A stretch of 64,000 bases of DNA from Aeromicrobium sp. Root472D3 (GCF_001426485.1 NZ_LMET01000001.1:1510363-1574362); one strand, 5' to 3'; positions 43,024-51,866 are shown, numbered from the stretch's first letter. Made by a program: numbers and translations. The notes: generated by a model not told the origin, from the letters alone.

Positions 43024-43848
43024 CTATGCCGCGGTGAGCAGATCACAGGCGCAGCGGTGGTGGAACGCGACGGGCCACGACGCGCGGTCGTCGTGCCGGG
43101 GGCCGACGACCAGGCAGTGCCCGGCGGTGCGGAGCGTGTCGTCGTCCAGCAGCGCCACGACCTCGGCCGCGACCTCGACGGCGGCGGCGTGCAGCGCGAG
43201 GCCGTCGAGGGCGGCGGGCCGGACGAGCGGTGGCCGGCTGCCCAGCTGCGGCACGATCGCGGTCCAGGCGGGGTCCCAGTCGGCCCGGTGCAGGTCGTGG
43301 CACGTGACGCACGGGGTGCGTCCGGGACGGACGAGGGGCCCGATGCGCACGCGGTCCTCGTCGACGACGACCGGCAGGTGGTCGAGGCCTCTCGTCGACG
43401 CCAGCTCGTAGACCGACCGCTCCACCTCGCCGTGCGACACGATGACCAGCAGCTCGGGATCGGACGAGGTGAGGTCGTGCAGGCCCGCCGACACGAGGGC
43501 GGCTCGCGTCGTCGCGACGAGACCGGCGGCGCCGGGGGTCACGACGAACCCGACACGTCGTCGGTCGAACCGCCGGCGGACGGCCTCGGCGGCGTCGGCG
43601 TCGACGACCGCCCCGACGGCCCGCAGCTCGGCGAGTGTCGATGCGACGTCGGCGTGCAGCTCGGGGACGTCACGGGCGACGAGCTGCTGGAGGCGCTCGG
43701 TGTCGCGGACGCCGTCGAGCAGGCGCAGGAGGGCCCCGAGCCCCGGACGATCGGGGATCACGATGCCCGGGGAGGTGCCGATCTGCAGGTGTGTCGCGTC
43801 GCGTCGCAGCAGCGGAGCGCCGGGTCGCAGGGCGGGTCGGAAGGCCAT
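43024..43848 (-). CDS. TOMM-cyclodehydratase-like (E1-like) protein
   Basis: 274 residues from ATG at 43848; an upstream GTG at 43896 would add 16 residues. The N-terminus (MAFRPALRPGAPLLRRD, IGTSPGIVI, LLRLLDGVRD) is a peptide-binding winged-helix style; the middle is a degenerate E1/Rossmann domain (PELLVIVSHGEVE), and GRTPCVTCHDLHR.D resembles the zinc-Cys part of TOMM leader-peptide-binding proteins. No precursor peptide, YcaO or oxidase gene is nearby. It is a stand-alone conserved actinobacterial protein, function unknown. Confidence 0.75.
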   Translation of the reverse strand: MAFRPALRPGAPLLRRDATHLQIGTSPGIVIPDRPGLGALLRLLDGVRDTERLQQLVARDVPELHADVASTLAELRAVGAVVDADAAEAVRRRFDRRRVGFVVTPGAAGLVATTRAALVSAGLHDLTSSDPELLVIVSHGEVERSVYELASTRGLDHLPVVVDEDRVRIGPLVRPGRTPCVTCHDLHRADWDPAWTAIVPQLGSRPPLVRPAALDGLALHAAAVEVAAEVVALLDDDTLRTAGHCLVVGPRHDDRASWPVAFHHRCACDLLTAA

Positions 43849-43961
43849 GGCGCCAGCGTCGTCCCGCGGCGGGCTCCAGGCCAGCCGGTCGTCCACAGGA
43901 GGACACGGAGGCGGCGACGCGAGGGCGACGCACGGTGCGACCGATCACGGCTACCCTGACA

Positions 43962-43975
43962 GTGATCCACATCAC
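43962..43975. promoter_or_regulatory. CRP-like inverted repeat
   Basis: GTGATCCACATCAC: GTGAT/ATCAC arms with 4-base spacer, of the CRP/FNR site type, ending 18 bases before the DUF5679 start. Confidence 0.35.
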
Positions 43976-43993
43976 AACTTCTAGGAGGCAGCC

Positions 43994-44152
43994 ATGGCGG
44001 AGACCTGGAGTGGCGAGTTCTACTGCGTCAAGTGCAAGGAGAAGCGCGAGACCACCGGAGAGGTGCAGGTCAGCGAGAAGGGCACCCGGATGGCCAAGGG
44101 CATCTGCCCGGTGTGCAGCACCAAGCTCAACCGCATCCTCGGCAAGGCCTGA
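43994..44152 (+). CDS. DUF5679 zinc-ribbon protein
   Basis: A 52-residue protein starting MAETWSGEFYC. Two CxxC pairs (Cys11/Cys14 in CVKC and Cys38/Cys41 in CPVC) make a zinc ribbon. Between them come Lys/Arg-rich charged strands. The sequence is the DUF5679 pattern found next to ABC1/TOMM-like genes in actinobacteria. A strong TAGGAGGC site lies upstream. Function unknown; nucleic-acid binding is possible. Confidence 0.9.
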   Translation: MAETWSGEFYCVKCKEKRETTGEVQVSEKGTRMAKGICPVCSTKLNRILGKA

Positions 44153-44229
44153 CGACCGTCCGACCGGGACCTCGGCGGCGTGACCGTAGGGGTCCCGGGA
44201 GGGTCCCGTCAAGCGACTTCTCCGAACTG

Positions 44230-44381
44230 TTGTCCACGCTTGTGGATAAGACTGGGGACAAGCTGTGGGGAACGCCGAGCGAGCGTGTGGACGGGGCCGT
44301 GCACAACATGTGGACAGCCTGGGGACGAATGCATCGAAGGTCCTCTGACCAGCGCTGATGCCTGCATGAGCCTGTGGACAA
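44230..44381. promoter_or_regulatory. cluster of DnaA-box-like sites
   Basis: In 152 bp of gene-free DNA I count: TTGTCCACG (44230-44238), TTATCCACA reverse (44241-44249, perfect), TTGTCCCCA reverse (44253-44261), TTCCCCACA reverse (44264-44272), CCGTCCACA reverse (44286-44294), CTGTCCACA reverse (44309-44317), TCGTCCCCA reverse (from 44320) and TTGTCCACA reverse (44373-44381, perfect actinobacterial box). Four are 0-1 mismatches from the consensus. No dnaA or dnaN is nearby. Confidence 0.65.
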
Positions 44382-44401
44382 CATCAGCTCGACCGGACCG
44401 G

Positions 44402-44413
44402 TAGATTGCTGGT
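44402..44413 (+). promoter_or_regulatory. leaderless -10 box
   Basis: TAGATT at 44402-44407, six bases before GTG at 44414 and just downstream of the DnaA-box cluster. Confidence 0.5.
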
Positions 44414-44905
44414 GTGGGAGACATCGAGATCCGTCGAAGCGCCCGTCGCAAGCGCACCGTGCGCGCGTACCGCGACGGTGACACGACCATCGTCCTGATG
44501 CCGGCGAATCTGCCCCGGGCGGTCGAGGAGGAGCACGTGCGCACCCTCGTGGCCCGGCTCGAACGACGCGAGCAGCGGGTGCGGCCCGGCGACGACGAGC
44601 TCCTCGAGCGTGCTGCCGTGCTGTCGCGGAAGTGGCTCGGTGGCGAGGCCGTCCCGGCGTCGGTGCGGTGGGTCACCACGATGGAGAAGCGCTGGGGGTC
44701 GTGCACGAGCGACGACCGCACGATCCGTCTGTCGCACCGTCTCCAGGGCATGCCGACCTACGTCGTGGACTACGTGCTGCTGCACGAGCTGGCGCACCTG
44801 ATCGAGCCGAACCACGGCGCACGGTTCTGGTCGCTCGTCGACGCCCACCCGGAGGCGACGAAGGCTAAGGGATTTCTCGAAGGCGTCTCGTGGCAGCAGC
44901 GATGA
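44414..44905 (+). CDS. YgjP-like M48-type metallopeptidase
   Basis: 163 residues, GTG start. Zincin site HELAH (His124, Glu125, His128) with a third ligand at His134 (EPNHGARFW), preceded by the family string TMEKRWGSCTSDDRTIRLSHRL (split as KRWGSCTSDD and TIRLSHRL). This is the YgjP/DUF45 (WLM-like) group. Role unknown. The gene lies downstream of the DnaA-box cluster and overlaps the convergent NUDIX gene by 41 bases. Confidence 0.9.
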   Translation: MGDIEIRRSARRKRTVRAYRDGDTTIVLMPANLPRAVEEEHVRTLVARLERREQRVRPGDDELLERAAVLSRKWLGGEAVPASVRWVTTMEKRWGSCTSDDRTIRLSHRLQGMPTYVVDYVLLHELAHLIEPNHGARFWSLVDAHPEATKAKGFLEGVSWQQR

Positions 44906-45419
44906 GGTCGCGCACCGACTGATCCACGCCGTCGGGCAGGTCGTGGACCCCGAACCAGCCCAGGTCGTCCGACTCGTCGCTGATGACCTCGCGCGCGCCC
45001 TCGGGGGCGACCGCGACGTACTGCACGTCGAGGTGGTGGGACGGCCGGACGGGCCCGCAGCCGGGCACCTCGTGCAGCGACAGCAGCACCGGGTCGGGAT
45101 CGACGGCGAGGTCGTCGATGCCGCTCTCCTCGCGCCCCTCGCGGGTCGCGGCCTGCGCCAGGGAGGCGTCGGACGACTCGCAGTGCCCGCCGGTCTGCAG
45201 CCAGCGCCCCAGGCGTCGGTGCAGGGTCAGCAGGACCCGCGTGTGGTCGGCCGAGACGATCAACGCGCTGGCGGTGAGGTGGTCGGGGTGGCACTCGCGG
45301 CTCAGGGCGTCGTCGTGACGCTCGACGTGGTCGAGGTAGAGCGACCGCAGGCGATCCTGCTCGTCGTCGGGTGCCGACCAGTGGGTCAGGACGTCGCGAG
45401 CATCCTCGCGCAGCGTCAC
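44865..45419 (-). CDS. NUDIX hydrolase
   Basis: 184 residues, GTG start. Nudix box GGHCESSDASLAQAATREGREE (read as GGHCESSDASLAQAA then TREGREESG), preserving the REx2EE core; the leading HRRLGRWLQTGG is typical of the ADP-ribose/MutT-like group. Substrate unknown. GTGA overlap with the DUF2342 gene on the same strand and 41-base convergent overlap with the metallopeptidase gene. Confidence 0.9.
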   Translation of the reverse strand: MTLREDARDVLTHWSAPDDEQDRLRSLYLDHVERHDDALSRECHPDHLTASALIVSADHTRVLLTLHRRLGRWLQTGGHCESSDASLAQAATREGREESGIDDLAVDPDPVLLSLHEVPGCGPVRPSHHLDVQYVAVAPEGAREVISDESDDLGWFGVHDLPDGVDQSVRDLIAAATRRLREIP

Positions 45420-46735
45420 CCGGTGGGGCCCTTGTCGTCGGGGGAGTCGGGCGACTCCGGCGACTCGGGTGCCGTGCCGTCGAGCAGCTCACCCAGCGCG
45501 GCGTCGAAGTCGTCGTCGCTCTGCGACCGCTTCTCGCCCTGCGCGAAGCCCAGGGGGTCGTCGAGGTCGGAGGCGTCGGGCATCAGGTCGGGGTGGCTCC
45601 ACACGGCGTCGCGCGCCTCGGCGCCCTGCCGGTCGCGGATGGCCGCCCACAGCGACGTCGCCTCGCGCAGCTTGCGGGGGCGCAGCTCGAGCCCGACGAG
45701 CGCGGCGAACGTCTGCTCGGCCGGCCCACCGGTCGCGCGGCGCCGACGCATCGCCTCGGCCAGCGGGGTCGCGGCGGGCATGCGTCCGGCGGTGGCCTGG
45801 GCGACGACCTCGTCGACCCAGCCCTCGATGAACGCCAGCAGGGTCTCGAGCCGGTCGAGCGCCCGCTGCTGCTCGGGGGTGCGCTCGGGCTCGAACAGGC
45901 CGCCGGCGAGCGCCTCCTGGATGTCCTCGGGGCGCGACGGGTCGAGACCGCGCATCTGCGACTCGATCGCCGCGACGTCGATGCGCGTGCCGCGTCCGTA
46001 CTCCTCGATCGCGCCGACGAGCGCGGACCGCAGCCACGGGGAGTGCTGGAACAGGCGGTGGTGCGCGCACTCGCGCAGCACGACGTAGAGCAGGACGTCG
46101 GAGGCGGGGTGCTCGAGCCCCTCGCCGAACGCGGCGACGCCCGACGGGATGACCGCGGCGACGCGCTCGCGCCCGAGCGGCAGCCCGATGTCGGTCGACG
46201 AGACGACCTCGCCGGCGAGCCCACCGAGGGCCTGGCCGACCTGCTGGCCGAACATCGCCCCGCCGGCCTGCGACAGCATGCCCATGAGCGGACCGGCCAT
46301 CGCCTTGGCCTCGTCGGGCAGCGCCTCGCTCATGGCCGTGACGACGTGCTGGGCGATCGGCTCGACGAGCTGCTGCCACGTCGCGGCGGTGGCCTCGATC
46401 CACTCGGCCTTGCTCCACGCGGTGGCCGTGGTGGCGCCCGCGGGGAACGAGGTCGCGGTGTCGAGCCACAGCTCGGCCAGGCGCGCGGCGTCGTCGACGG
46501 CGTTCTGCTGGTGGGACGTGGGGCTCGGATCGGGACCGGCGGCGGCCAGCGTCTGGCGCGCGACGTCCTTGGCGAGATCGAAGTTGACGCTGCCCTCGTG
46601 CGGCGCGAACATCTTCTGCATCTGCCCCATGATCTGGTTCATGTCGATCTGACCACTCGAGAACGCGCCGAAGATCTGCTCCATCGGCGTGCCCTTGAAG
46701 GGGTTCTGCGCGTCGTCCCTGTCGTCATCGGCCAT
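45416..46735 (-). CDS. DUF2342 zincin-like protein
   Basis: 439 residues. N-terminal NPFKGTPMEQIFGAFSSG and middle LPLGRERVAAVIPSGVAAF are DUF2342/coenzyme-F420-associated zincin marks. The expected HExxH helix reads VVLRECAHHRLFQHSPWL, so the first His is Arg and protease activity is uncertain. Long acidic Ser/Pro tail. Same position as Rv3195 in mycobacteria. Upstream gene of the NUDIX pair; divergent from moaE. Confidence 0.9.
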   Translation of the reverse strand: MADDDRDDAQNPFKGTPMEQIFGAFSSGQIDMNQIMGQMQKMFAPHEGSVNFDLAKDVARQTLAAAGPDPSPTSHQQNAVDDAARLAELWLDTATSFPAGATTATAWSKAEWIEATAATWQQLVEPIAQHVVTAMSEALPDEAKAMAGPLMGMLSQAGGAMFGQQVGQALGGLAGEVVSSTDIGLPLGRERVAAVIPSGVAAFGEGLEHPASDVLLYVVLRECAHHRLFQHSPWLRSALVGAIEEYGRGTRIDVAAIESQMRGLDPSRPEDIQEALAGGLFEPERTPEQQRALDRLETLLAFIEGWVDEVVAQATAGRMPAATPLAEAMRRRRATGGPAEQTFAALVGLELRPRKLREATSLWAAIRDRQGAEARDAVWSHPDLMPDASDLDDPLGFAQGEKRSQSDDDFDAALGELLDGTAPESPESPDSPDDKGPTG

Positions 46736-46835
46736 GCGTCCACAGTACCGAGTGGTCCCGCCGGATCCCCGCCCTCGCTGTTCGCCCTACGATGAATTCC
46801 CGCCCCCAGGGCAGCCACCACCCCGAAAGGTCGCC

Positions 46836-47267
46836 GTGACCGCCGTACGCCTCGTCGACATCCGCGAGACCCCGCTGAGCCTCGACGAGGTCTACGCCGC
46901 CGTGGGCGACCCCGCAGCCGGGGGCATCTGCCTGTTCGTCGGCACGGTCCGCGACCACGACGGGGGCCAGGCCGTCGCGGGCCTCGGCTACTCGTCGCAC
47001 CCGACGGCGGTCGACCGTCTGCGCGAGGTGGCCGAGCGCATCGCGGGGGAGTGCGACGTCGTGGCGCTCGCCGGCGTCCACCGCGTCGGTGACCTGCGGA
47101 TCGGCGACCTGGCGGTCGTCGTCGCGGCGTCGGCCGCCCACCGCGCCGACGCCTTCGAGGCGTGCCGCCGGCTGATCGACGAGCTCAAGGCCGACGTCCC
47201 GGTGTGGAAGCACCAGACGTTCGTCTCCGGCGACGCCGAGTGGGTGCGCCCGGACCACGGCGGGTAG
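46836..47267 (+). CDS. moaE: molybdopterin synthase large subunit MoaE
   Basis: 143 residues from GTG (VTAVRLVDI) with GAAAGG upstream. MoaE motifs: FVGTVRDHDGGQAV, HPTAVDRL, VHRVGDLRIGD, and the active-site Lys in VPVWKHQTF. With thiocarboxylated MoaD it makes molybdopterin from cPMP. MoaD is not in this window. Adjacent to the S16 protease gene and divergent from DUF2342. Confidence 0.93.
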   Translation: MTAVRLVDIRETPLSLDEVYAAVGDPAAGGICLFVGTVRDHDGGQAVAGLGYSSHPTAVDRLREVAERIAGECDVVALAGVHRVGDLRIGDLAVVVAASAAHRADAFEACRRLIDELKADVPVWKHQTFVSGDAEWVRPDHGG

Positions 47268-47304
47268 CGCCGGACCACGTGCCCGTCGAGTTGGGGCGAT
47301 TCAC

Positions 47305-47317
47305 TAGGATTCACCCC
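47305..47317 (+). promoter_or_regulatory. leaderless -10 box
   Basis: TAGGAT at 47305-47310, seven bases before the GTG at 47318. Confidence 0.5.
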
Positions 47318-48388
47318 GTGTCCGACCCCACACGGCTGAGCCGTCGCTACTCGACGATGGTCGTGGCGACGATCTCGTTGATCGTGCTGACGTGTGCGGC
47401 GTACCTCATCCCGATGCCCTACGTGACGATGCGTCCGGGGCCGGCCTTCGACACGCTCGGCTCGTTCGACGACCAGCCGATGTTCACGTTCGGCGAGGAC
47501 GTCAAGACCTACCCGACCTCGGGCTCTCTCGACTTCACGACGGTGTCGGTGACGCGCGCCGACGCCCGGCTCTCGCTCGCCGACGCCGTGCGCGCCTACT
47601 TCTCGGGCGACGTCGCGGTCGTGCCGAAGTCGCTGGTCTACCCCGACAACCAGACGGCGCAGCAGTCGACCGCGGTCTCGGCGGCCCAGCTCGACGGCTC
47701 GAAGGACTCCTCGCGCGTCGCCGCCCTGCGCGCCGCCGGGTACACCGTGACGGGACGCCCGCAGGTCGCCGGTCTGACGCCTGGTGGGGCGGCTGCGAAG
47801 CTGCTGAAGGTCGGCGACGTCATCACGTCCGTCGGCGGCACGAAGGTCGCGAGCTCGCAGGAGGCCGTCGCCGCGATCGGCGAGACCACCCCGGGCGAGT
47901 CCGTCGCGGTGACCGTCGAGCGCAAGGGTGCCGAGCGCACGGTCGACGTCACGACCCGCCCCGACGCCGACGACCCGTCGGTGCCCCGCATCGGCGTCTC
48001 GCTCGGCACCGACTACACGTTCCCGTTCGAGATCGACAACAACGTCGGACGCGAGATCGGCGGGCCCAGCGCCGGCACGATGTTCGCCCTGGCCATCTAC
48101 GACAAGCTGACCCCCGGCGAGCTGACGGGCGGCCGGAAGATCGCCGGCACGGGCGAGATCGACGCCGACGGCGTCGTCGGCGCGATCGGCGGCATCCGCC
48201 AGAAGATGCGCGGGGCGGCGAACGCCGACGCCTCGATCTTCCTGGTGCCCCAGGCCAACTGCTCCGAGGCGACCGACGGCGACGACGACGGCCTCAAGCT
48301 CGTCAAGATCACCAAGCTCGACGACGCGATCTCCTCGCTCGAGGCGCTCGCCCAGGATCCAGACGCGAAGGTCCCCTCATGCAGCTGA
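47318..48388 (+). CDS. PDZ / Lon (S16) membrane protease
   Basis: 356 residues, GTG start. One N-terminal membrane helix (VVATISLIVLTCAAYLI), then an extracytoplasmic beta region, a PDZ domain (GGAAAKLLKVGDVITSVGG) and a Lon-type proteolytic domain: catalytic Ser in GGPSAGTMFAL and Lys in GGIRQKMRGA. Family Rv3194c. It is probably involved in envelope protein quality control. Followed by the PPA1309-like gene with a ten-base overlap. Confidence 0.92.
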   Translation: MSDPTRLSRRYSTMVVATISLIVLTCAAYLIPMPYVTMRPGPAFDTLGSFDDQPMFTFGEDVKTYPTSGSLDFTTVSVTRADARLSLADAVRAYFSGDVAVVPKSLVYPDNQTAQQSTAVSAAQLDGSKDSSRVAALRAAGYTVTGRPQVAGLTPGGAAAKLLKVGDVITSVGGTKVASSQEAVAAIGETTPGESVAVTVERKGAERTVDVTTRPDADDPSVPRIGVSLGTDYTFPFEIDNNVGREIGGPSAGTMFALAIYDKLTPGELTGGRKIAGTGEIDADGVVGAIGGIRQKMRGAANADASIFLVPQANCSEATDGDDDGLKLVKITKLDDAISSLEALAQDPDAKVPSCS

Positions 48389-48897
48389 TGCCCGACTCAC
48401 CCCTGCGCCGCGCCGCCCTCGAGGTCGAGGCGCACGTCGCGGCCGAGGGCTGGGACCAGTCGCCGCGGCTGTTCGCGCTCGTGCCGACCGCCGACCTGAT
48501 CGCGCACGAGCCCGCGCTCGCCGACCAGCTGTCGTCCGACCCCGACGGCATCACGCCGGTCGAGCAGGAGCTCGACCACTCCCGCGAGCTCGAGGACCTG
48601 CTCACCGAGATCGAGTGGCCCGAGGCCGTGATCGGGTGCGCCGCCGTCATCGAGCGCATCATGCTGCCGCCGGAGGCCGAGGAGTCCCTGCCCGACGATC
48701 CCGAGGCACTCGTCGCCGCGGCCGCCGCCCACCCCGACCGCCAGGAGGTGCGCCTCGTCGCCGCGGTCGTCCGCGAGGGCCAGTCGCACAGCGCCGTCCG
48801 GGCCCGCGAGCCCCTCGAGGCCGAGCTGCTCGAGGGCCCCGACCTCGTGCCCGGCCTGATCGAGCACCTGCGCAGCACGCTGACCGCAGCACCCTGA
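48379..48897 (+). CDS. PPA1309-like family protein
   Basis: 172 residues. It starts at ATG 48379 with GAAGG seven bases upstream; an alternative ATG at 48388 exactly at the S16 stop (TGATG) would cut three residues. Signature stretches: EGWDQSPRLFALVPT, GITPVEQELD, and WPEAVIGCAAVIERIMLPPEAE. The family is small, acidic and cytosolic, found upstream of UPF0182 genes in actinobacteria. Function unknown. Confidence 0.9.
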   Translation: MQLMPDSPLRRAALEVEAHVAAEGWDQSPRLFALVPTADLIAHEPALADQLSSDPDGITPVEQELDHSRELEDLLTEIEWPEAVIGCAAVIERIMLPPEAEESLPDDPEALVAAAAAHPDRQEVRLVAAVVREGQSHSAVRAREPLEAELLEGPDLVPGLIEHLRSTLTAAP

Positions 48898-48932
48898 CAT
48901 AGAGTCATGAACCACCCCTACCCAGGAGACCC

Positions 48933-51866
48933 GTGAGCGACATCTTCGGAACGCCCCGACCTCGACAGCCGAGCCCACCGGCCGGCCGCCGCCAGAAGGT
49001 CCTGGTGCCGACCCTGATCACTCTGGCCGTGCTGCTGTTCCTCGGCTCGATCTTCACGAGCGTGTGGACCGACCGGCTGTGGTTCAAGTCCGTCGGCTAC
49101 AGCGACGTGTTCCGGAGCATCCTGTTCACGCGCATCTCGCTGTTCGTCGCGATGGGGCTGATCTTCGGCCTGTTCGTGATGGTCAACCTCTACATCGCGT
49201 ACCGCACCCGTCCCGCGACGGTGCCGGTGCGCCGTGACGACCCCGCCTACCGCTACCGCCTCGCGCTGACCCCGATCCTCAAGCCCATCGGCATCGGCGT
49301 GTTCGTCGTCCTGACGGCGTTCAGCGGATCGGTCGGCGCGAGCCACTGGGACACGTTCAAGGTCTGGCGCAACGGCACGTCGTTCGGCATCAAGGACCCG
49401 CAGTTCGGCAAGGACGTCGGGTTCTACACGTTCGACTACCCGTGGTGGCGCTTCATCACGTCGTTCTCGTTCGCGATGATCATCGTGACGGTGCTGGCGG
49501 TCGTGTTCGTCAACTACGTCTACGGCGGCATCCGCATCGCGGGTCGCGGACCCAAGCTCACGCGGGCGGCGCAGATCCACCTGTCGGTGCTGGTCGGCAT
49601 CGGCATCCTGACGCGTGCCGTCTCGTACTACCTCGACCGCTTCGGCCTGCTGGTCGCCAACGGCGGTCTGGTCGACGGCGGCACGTTCACCGACATCAAC
49701 GCGCGCATCCCCGCCAAGAACATCCTGATCTGGGTCGCGATCGCGTGCGCCGTGCTGTTCTTCGCCTCGGTCCTGATCCGGTCGTGGGCCCTCCCGGCGA
49801 TCGGCCTGGGTCTGCTCGCGGTCTCGTCGATCCTGCTCGGGGCGATCTGGCCCGCCATCATGCAGGGATTCCAGGTCAAGCCGTCGGAGCCCGACAAGGA
49901 GGCGCCGTACATCGCGCGCAACATCGAGGCGACGAGGCAGGCCTACGACGTGGCCGACACCGAGGTCGAGTCGTACAGCGCGACGACCGACCTGACGCCC
50001 GAGGCCCTCGCGGCGTCCGCCGAGTCTCGGGTCAGCACCCGCCTGCTCGACCCGACCCTGATCTCCGACGCGTTCGAGCAGCTGCAGCAGGTGCGTGGCT
50101 ACTACTCCGTGCCGCAGACGCTCGACGTCGACCGCTACACGCTGCCGGGCGAGACCCAGCCGCAGGACACGATCATCGCCGCGCGCGAGCTCAACCTGAG
50201 CGGTCTGCAGTCGAACCAGCGCAACTGGGCCAACGACCACACGGTCTACACGCACGGCTACGGCATCATCGCCGCGCGCGGCAACCAGCGTGGCCCCAAC
50301 GGCGAGCCGGTCTTCACGGCCAGCGACATCCCGCAGGCGGGCGAGATCGAGACCACGGTCCCGCCGCGCATCTACTTCGGCGAGCAGTCGCCGTCGTACT
50401 CGATCGTGGGTCGCCCCGAGGGCGCGGCACCGATCGAGGTCGACATCCCGCGCGGCGGATCGGCCTCCAGCTCGGCCGACACCGACAGCGAGAACGTCAC
50501 GCAGAACACGTACGACGGCAAGGGCGGCGTCCCGGTCGGCAACCTGTTCCACAAGGTGCTGTACGCGTTCAAGTTCGCCGAGCCCAACATCGTCCTGTCG
50601 GGTCGCGTCAACTCCGAGTCGAAGATCCTCTACGACCGTGAGCCGCGCGACCGCGTCAAGAAGGTCGCCCCGTGGCTGACGGTCGACGGCGACACCTACC
50701 CGGCCGTCGTCGACGGTCGCGTCGTGTGGATCGTCGACGGCTACACCACGAGCAACTCGTACCCGTACTCCGAGCACCGCTCGCTGCGCGAGGCCACGGC
50801 CGACACCCTGACCGACGGCAACGCCCAGGCGGCGCTGCCGACCGACCAGGTCAACTACATGCGCAACTCGGTCAAGGCCGTCGTCGACGCGTACGACGGC
50901 ACGGTCAAGCTGTACGAGTGGGACAGCAAGGACCCCGTGCTGAAGACGTGGAAGAAGGTCTTCCCGGGCGTCGTCGAGCCCAAGTCGTCGATCGACCAGG
51001 GTCTGCTCGAGCACCTGCGCTACCCGGTCGACCTGTTCAAGGTGCAGCGCGACGTGCTGCAGCGCTACCACGTGACCGACGCGCAGACGTTCTACGAGGA
51101 CGGCGAGCGCTGGAAGGTCCCCGAGGACCCGACGGCTCCCGCCAGCTCGCGAGCCCTGCAGCCGCCGTACTACCTGTCGACGGCGCGTCCGGGCGAGACC
51201 GATCCCAAGTTCTCGGTCACCAGCGTCTACCTGCCCAACAGCCGGCAGAACCTGGCGGCGTTCGTCTCGGTCAACTCCGAGGCGACCGACACCGAGAACT
51301 TCGGCAAGATGCAGATCCTGCAGCTGCCGAGCGAGACCCAGATCCCGGGTCCGAGCCAGATCGCCAACTCGTTCCAGACCGACCGAGGGGTCACCCAGGC
51401 GCTGCTGCAGTTCGAGCAGTCACGGGAGGCGCGGATCCTGCGCGGCAACCTGCTGACCCTGCCCGTCGGCGGCTCGCTGCTGTACGTCCAGCCGGTGTAC
51501 ATCCAGCGCAGCGCGTCCGAGGGAAGCTTCCCGGTGCTGCAGTTCGTCGCGGCGACGTTCGGCGAGTCGGTGGGCTTCGGCACGACGCTCGACGAGGCGC
51601 TGCGCGTCGCGCTGGGCATCGAGGAGGGCACCTCGCCCCCTGCCACCGACGGTGAGGGCGACACGCCGGCCGACGGCGACACCGGTGGCGGTGGAGACAC
51701 GCCGACCACCAAGACGACGTCGCAGTGGCTGGCCGAGGCATCGGCGGCGTACAACGACGCGCAGCAGGCGCTGGAGGACGGCGACCTCGCCGGCTACCAG
51801 AGCAAGATCAACGACATGAACACCGCGATCGAGGGTGCGCAGAACAGCCTGACGCCCGCGGAGTAG
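48933..51866 (+). CDS. UPF0182 family integral membrane protein
   Basis: 977 residues, GTG start after CAGGAGACC. About seven transmembrane helices in the first 310 residues, with DRLWFKSVGYSDVF, RRDDPAYRYRLALTP and FDYPWWRFI as UPF0182 landmarks; then a very large extracytoplasmic domain (NIEATRQAYD, PYSEHRSLREATADTL, HLRYPVDLFKVQRDVL) and an acidic Gly/Thr tail ending with a coiled-coil segment. Function unknown, present in nearly all actinobacteria. Last gene of the conserved block. Confidence 0.95.
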   Translation: MSDIFGTPRPRQPSPPAGRRQKVLVPTLITLAVLLFLGSIFTSVWTDRLWFKSVGYSDVFRSILFTRISLFVAMGLIFGLFVMVNLYIAYRTRPATVPVRRDDPAYRYRLALTPILKPIGIGVFVVLTAFSGSVGASHWDTFKVWRNGTSFGIKDPQFGKDVGFYTFDYPWWRFITSFSFAMIIVTVLAVVFVNYVYGGIRIAGRGPKLTRAAQIHLSVLVGIGILTRAVSYYLDRFGLLVANGGLVDGGTFTDINARIPAKNILIWVAIACAVLFFASVLIRSWALPAIGLGLLAVSSILLGAIWPAIMQGFQVKPSEPDKEAPYIARNIEATRQAYDVADTEVESYSATTDLTPEALAASAESRVSTRLLDPTLISDAFEQLQQVRGYYSVPQTLDVDRYTLPGETQPQDTIIAARELNLSGLQSNQRNWANDHTVYTHGYGIIAARGNQRGPNGEPVFTASDIPQAGEIETTVPPRIYFGEQSPSYSIVGRPEGAAPIEVDIPRGGSASSSADTDSENVTQNTYDGKGGVPVGNLFHKVLYAFKFAEPNIVLSGRVNSESKILYDREPRDRVKKVAPWLTVDGDTYPAVVDGRVVWIVDGYTTSNSYPYSEHRSLREATADTLTDGNAQAALPTDQVNYMRNSVKAVVDAYDGTVKLYEWDSKDPVLKTWKKVFPGVVEPKSSIDQGLLEHLRYPVDLFKVQRDVLQRYHVTDAQTFYEDGERWKVPEDPTAPASSRALQPPYYLSTARPGETDPKFSVTSVYLPNSRQNLAAFVSVNSEATDTENFGKMQILQLPSETQIPGPSQIANSFQTDRGVTQALLQFEQSREARILRGNLLTLPVGGSLLYVQPVYIQRSASEGSFPVLQFVAATFGESVGFGTTLDEALRVALGIEEGTSPPATDGEGDTPADGDTGGGGDTPTTKTTSQWLAEASAAYNDAQQALEDGDLAGYQSKINDMNTAIEGAQNSLTPAE

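Noticed and set aside
43024-44152. A TOMM or other RiPP biosynthetic cluster
   Set aside because: Only the leader-binding/E1-like protein is there; no YcaO, dehydrogenase or precursor peptide is seen. DUF5679 is a zinc ribbon, not a precursor.
44230-44381. True chromosomal origin oriC
   Set aside because: dnaA, dnaN, rpmH or recF are not nearby and no AT-rich unwinding region is visible, so only a DnaA-box cluster is claimed.
45416-46735. Active HExxH protease
   Set aside because: The expected first His of the motif is Arg (RECAHH), so only zincin-like fold is claimed.
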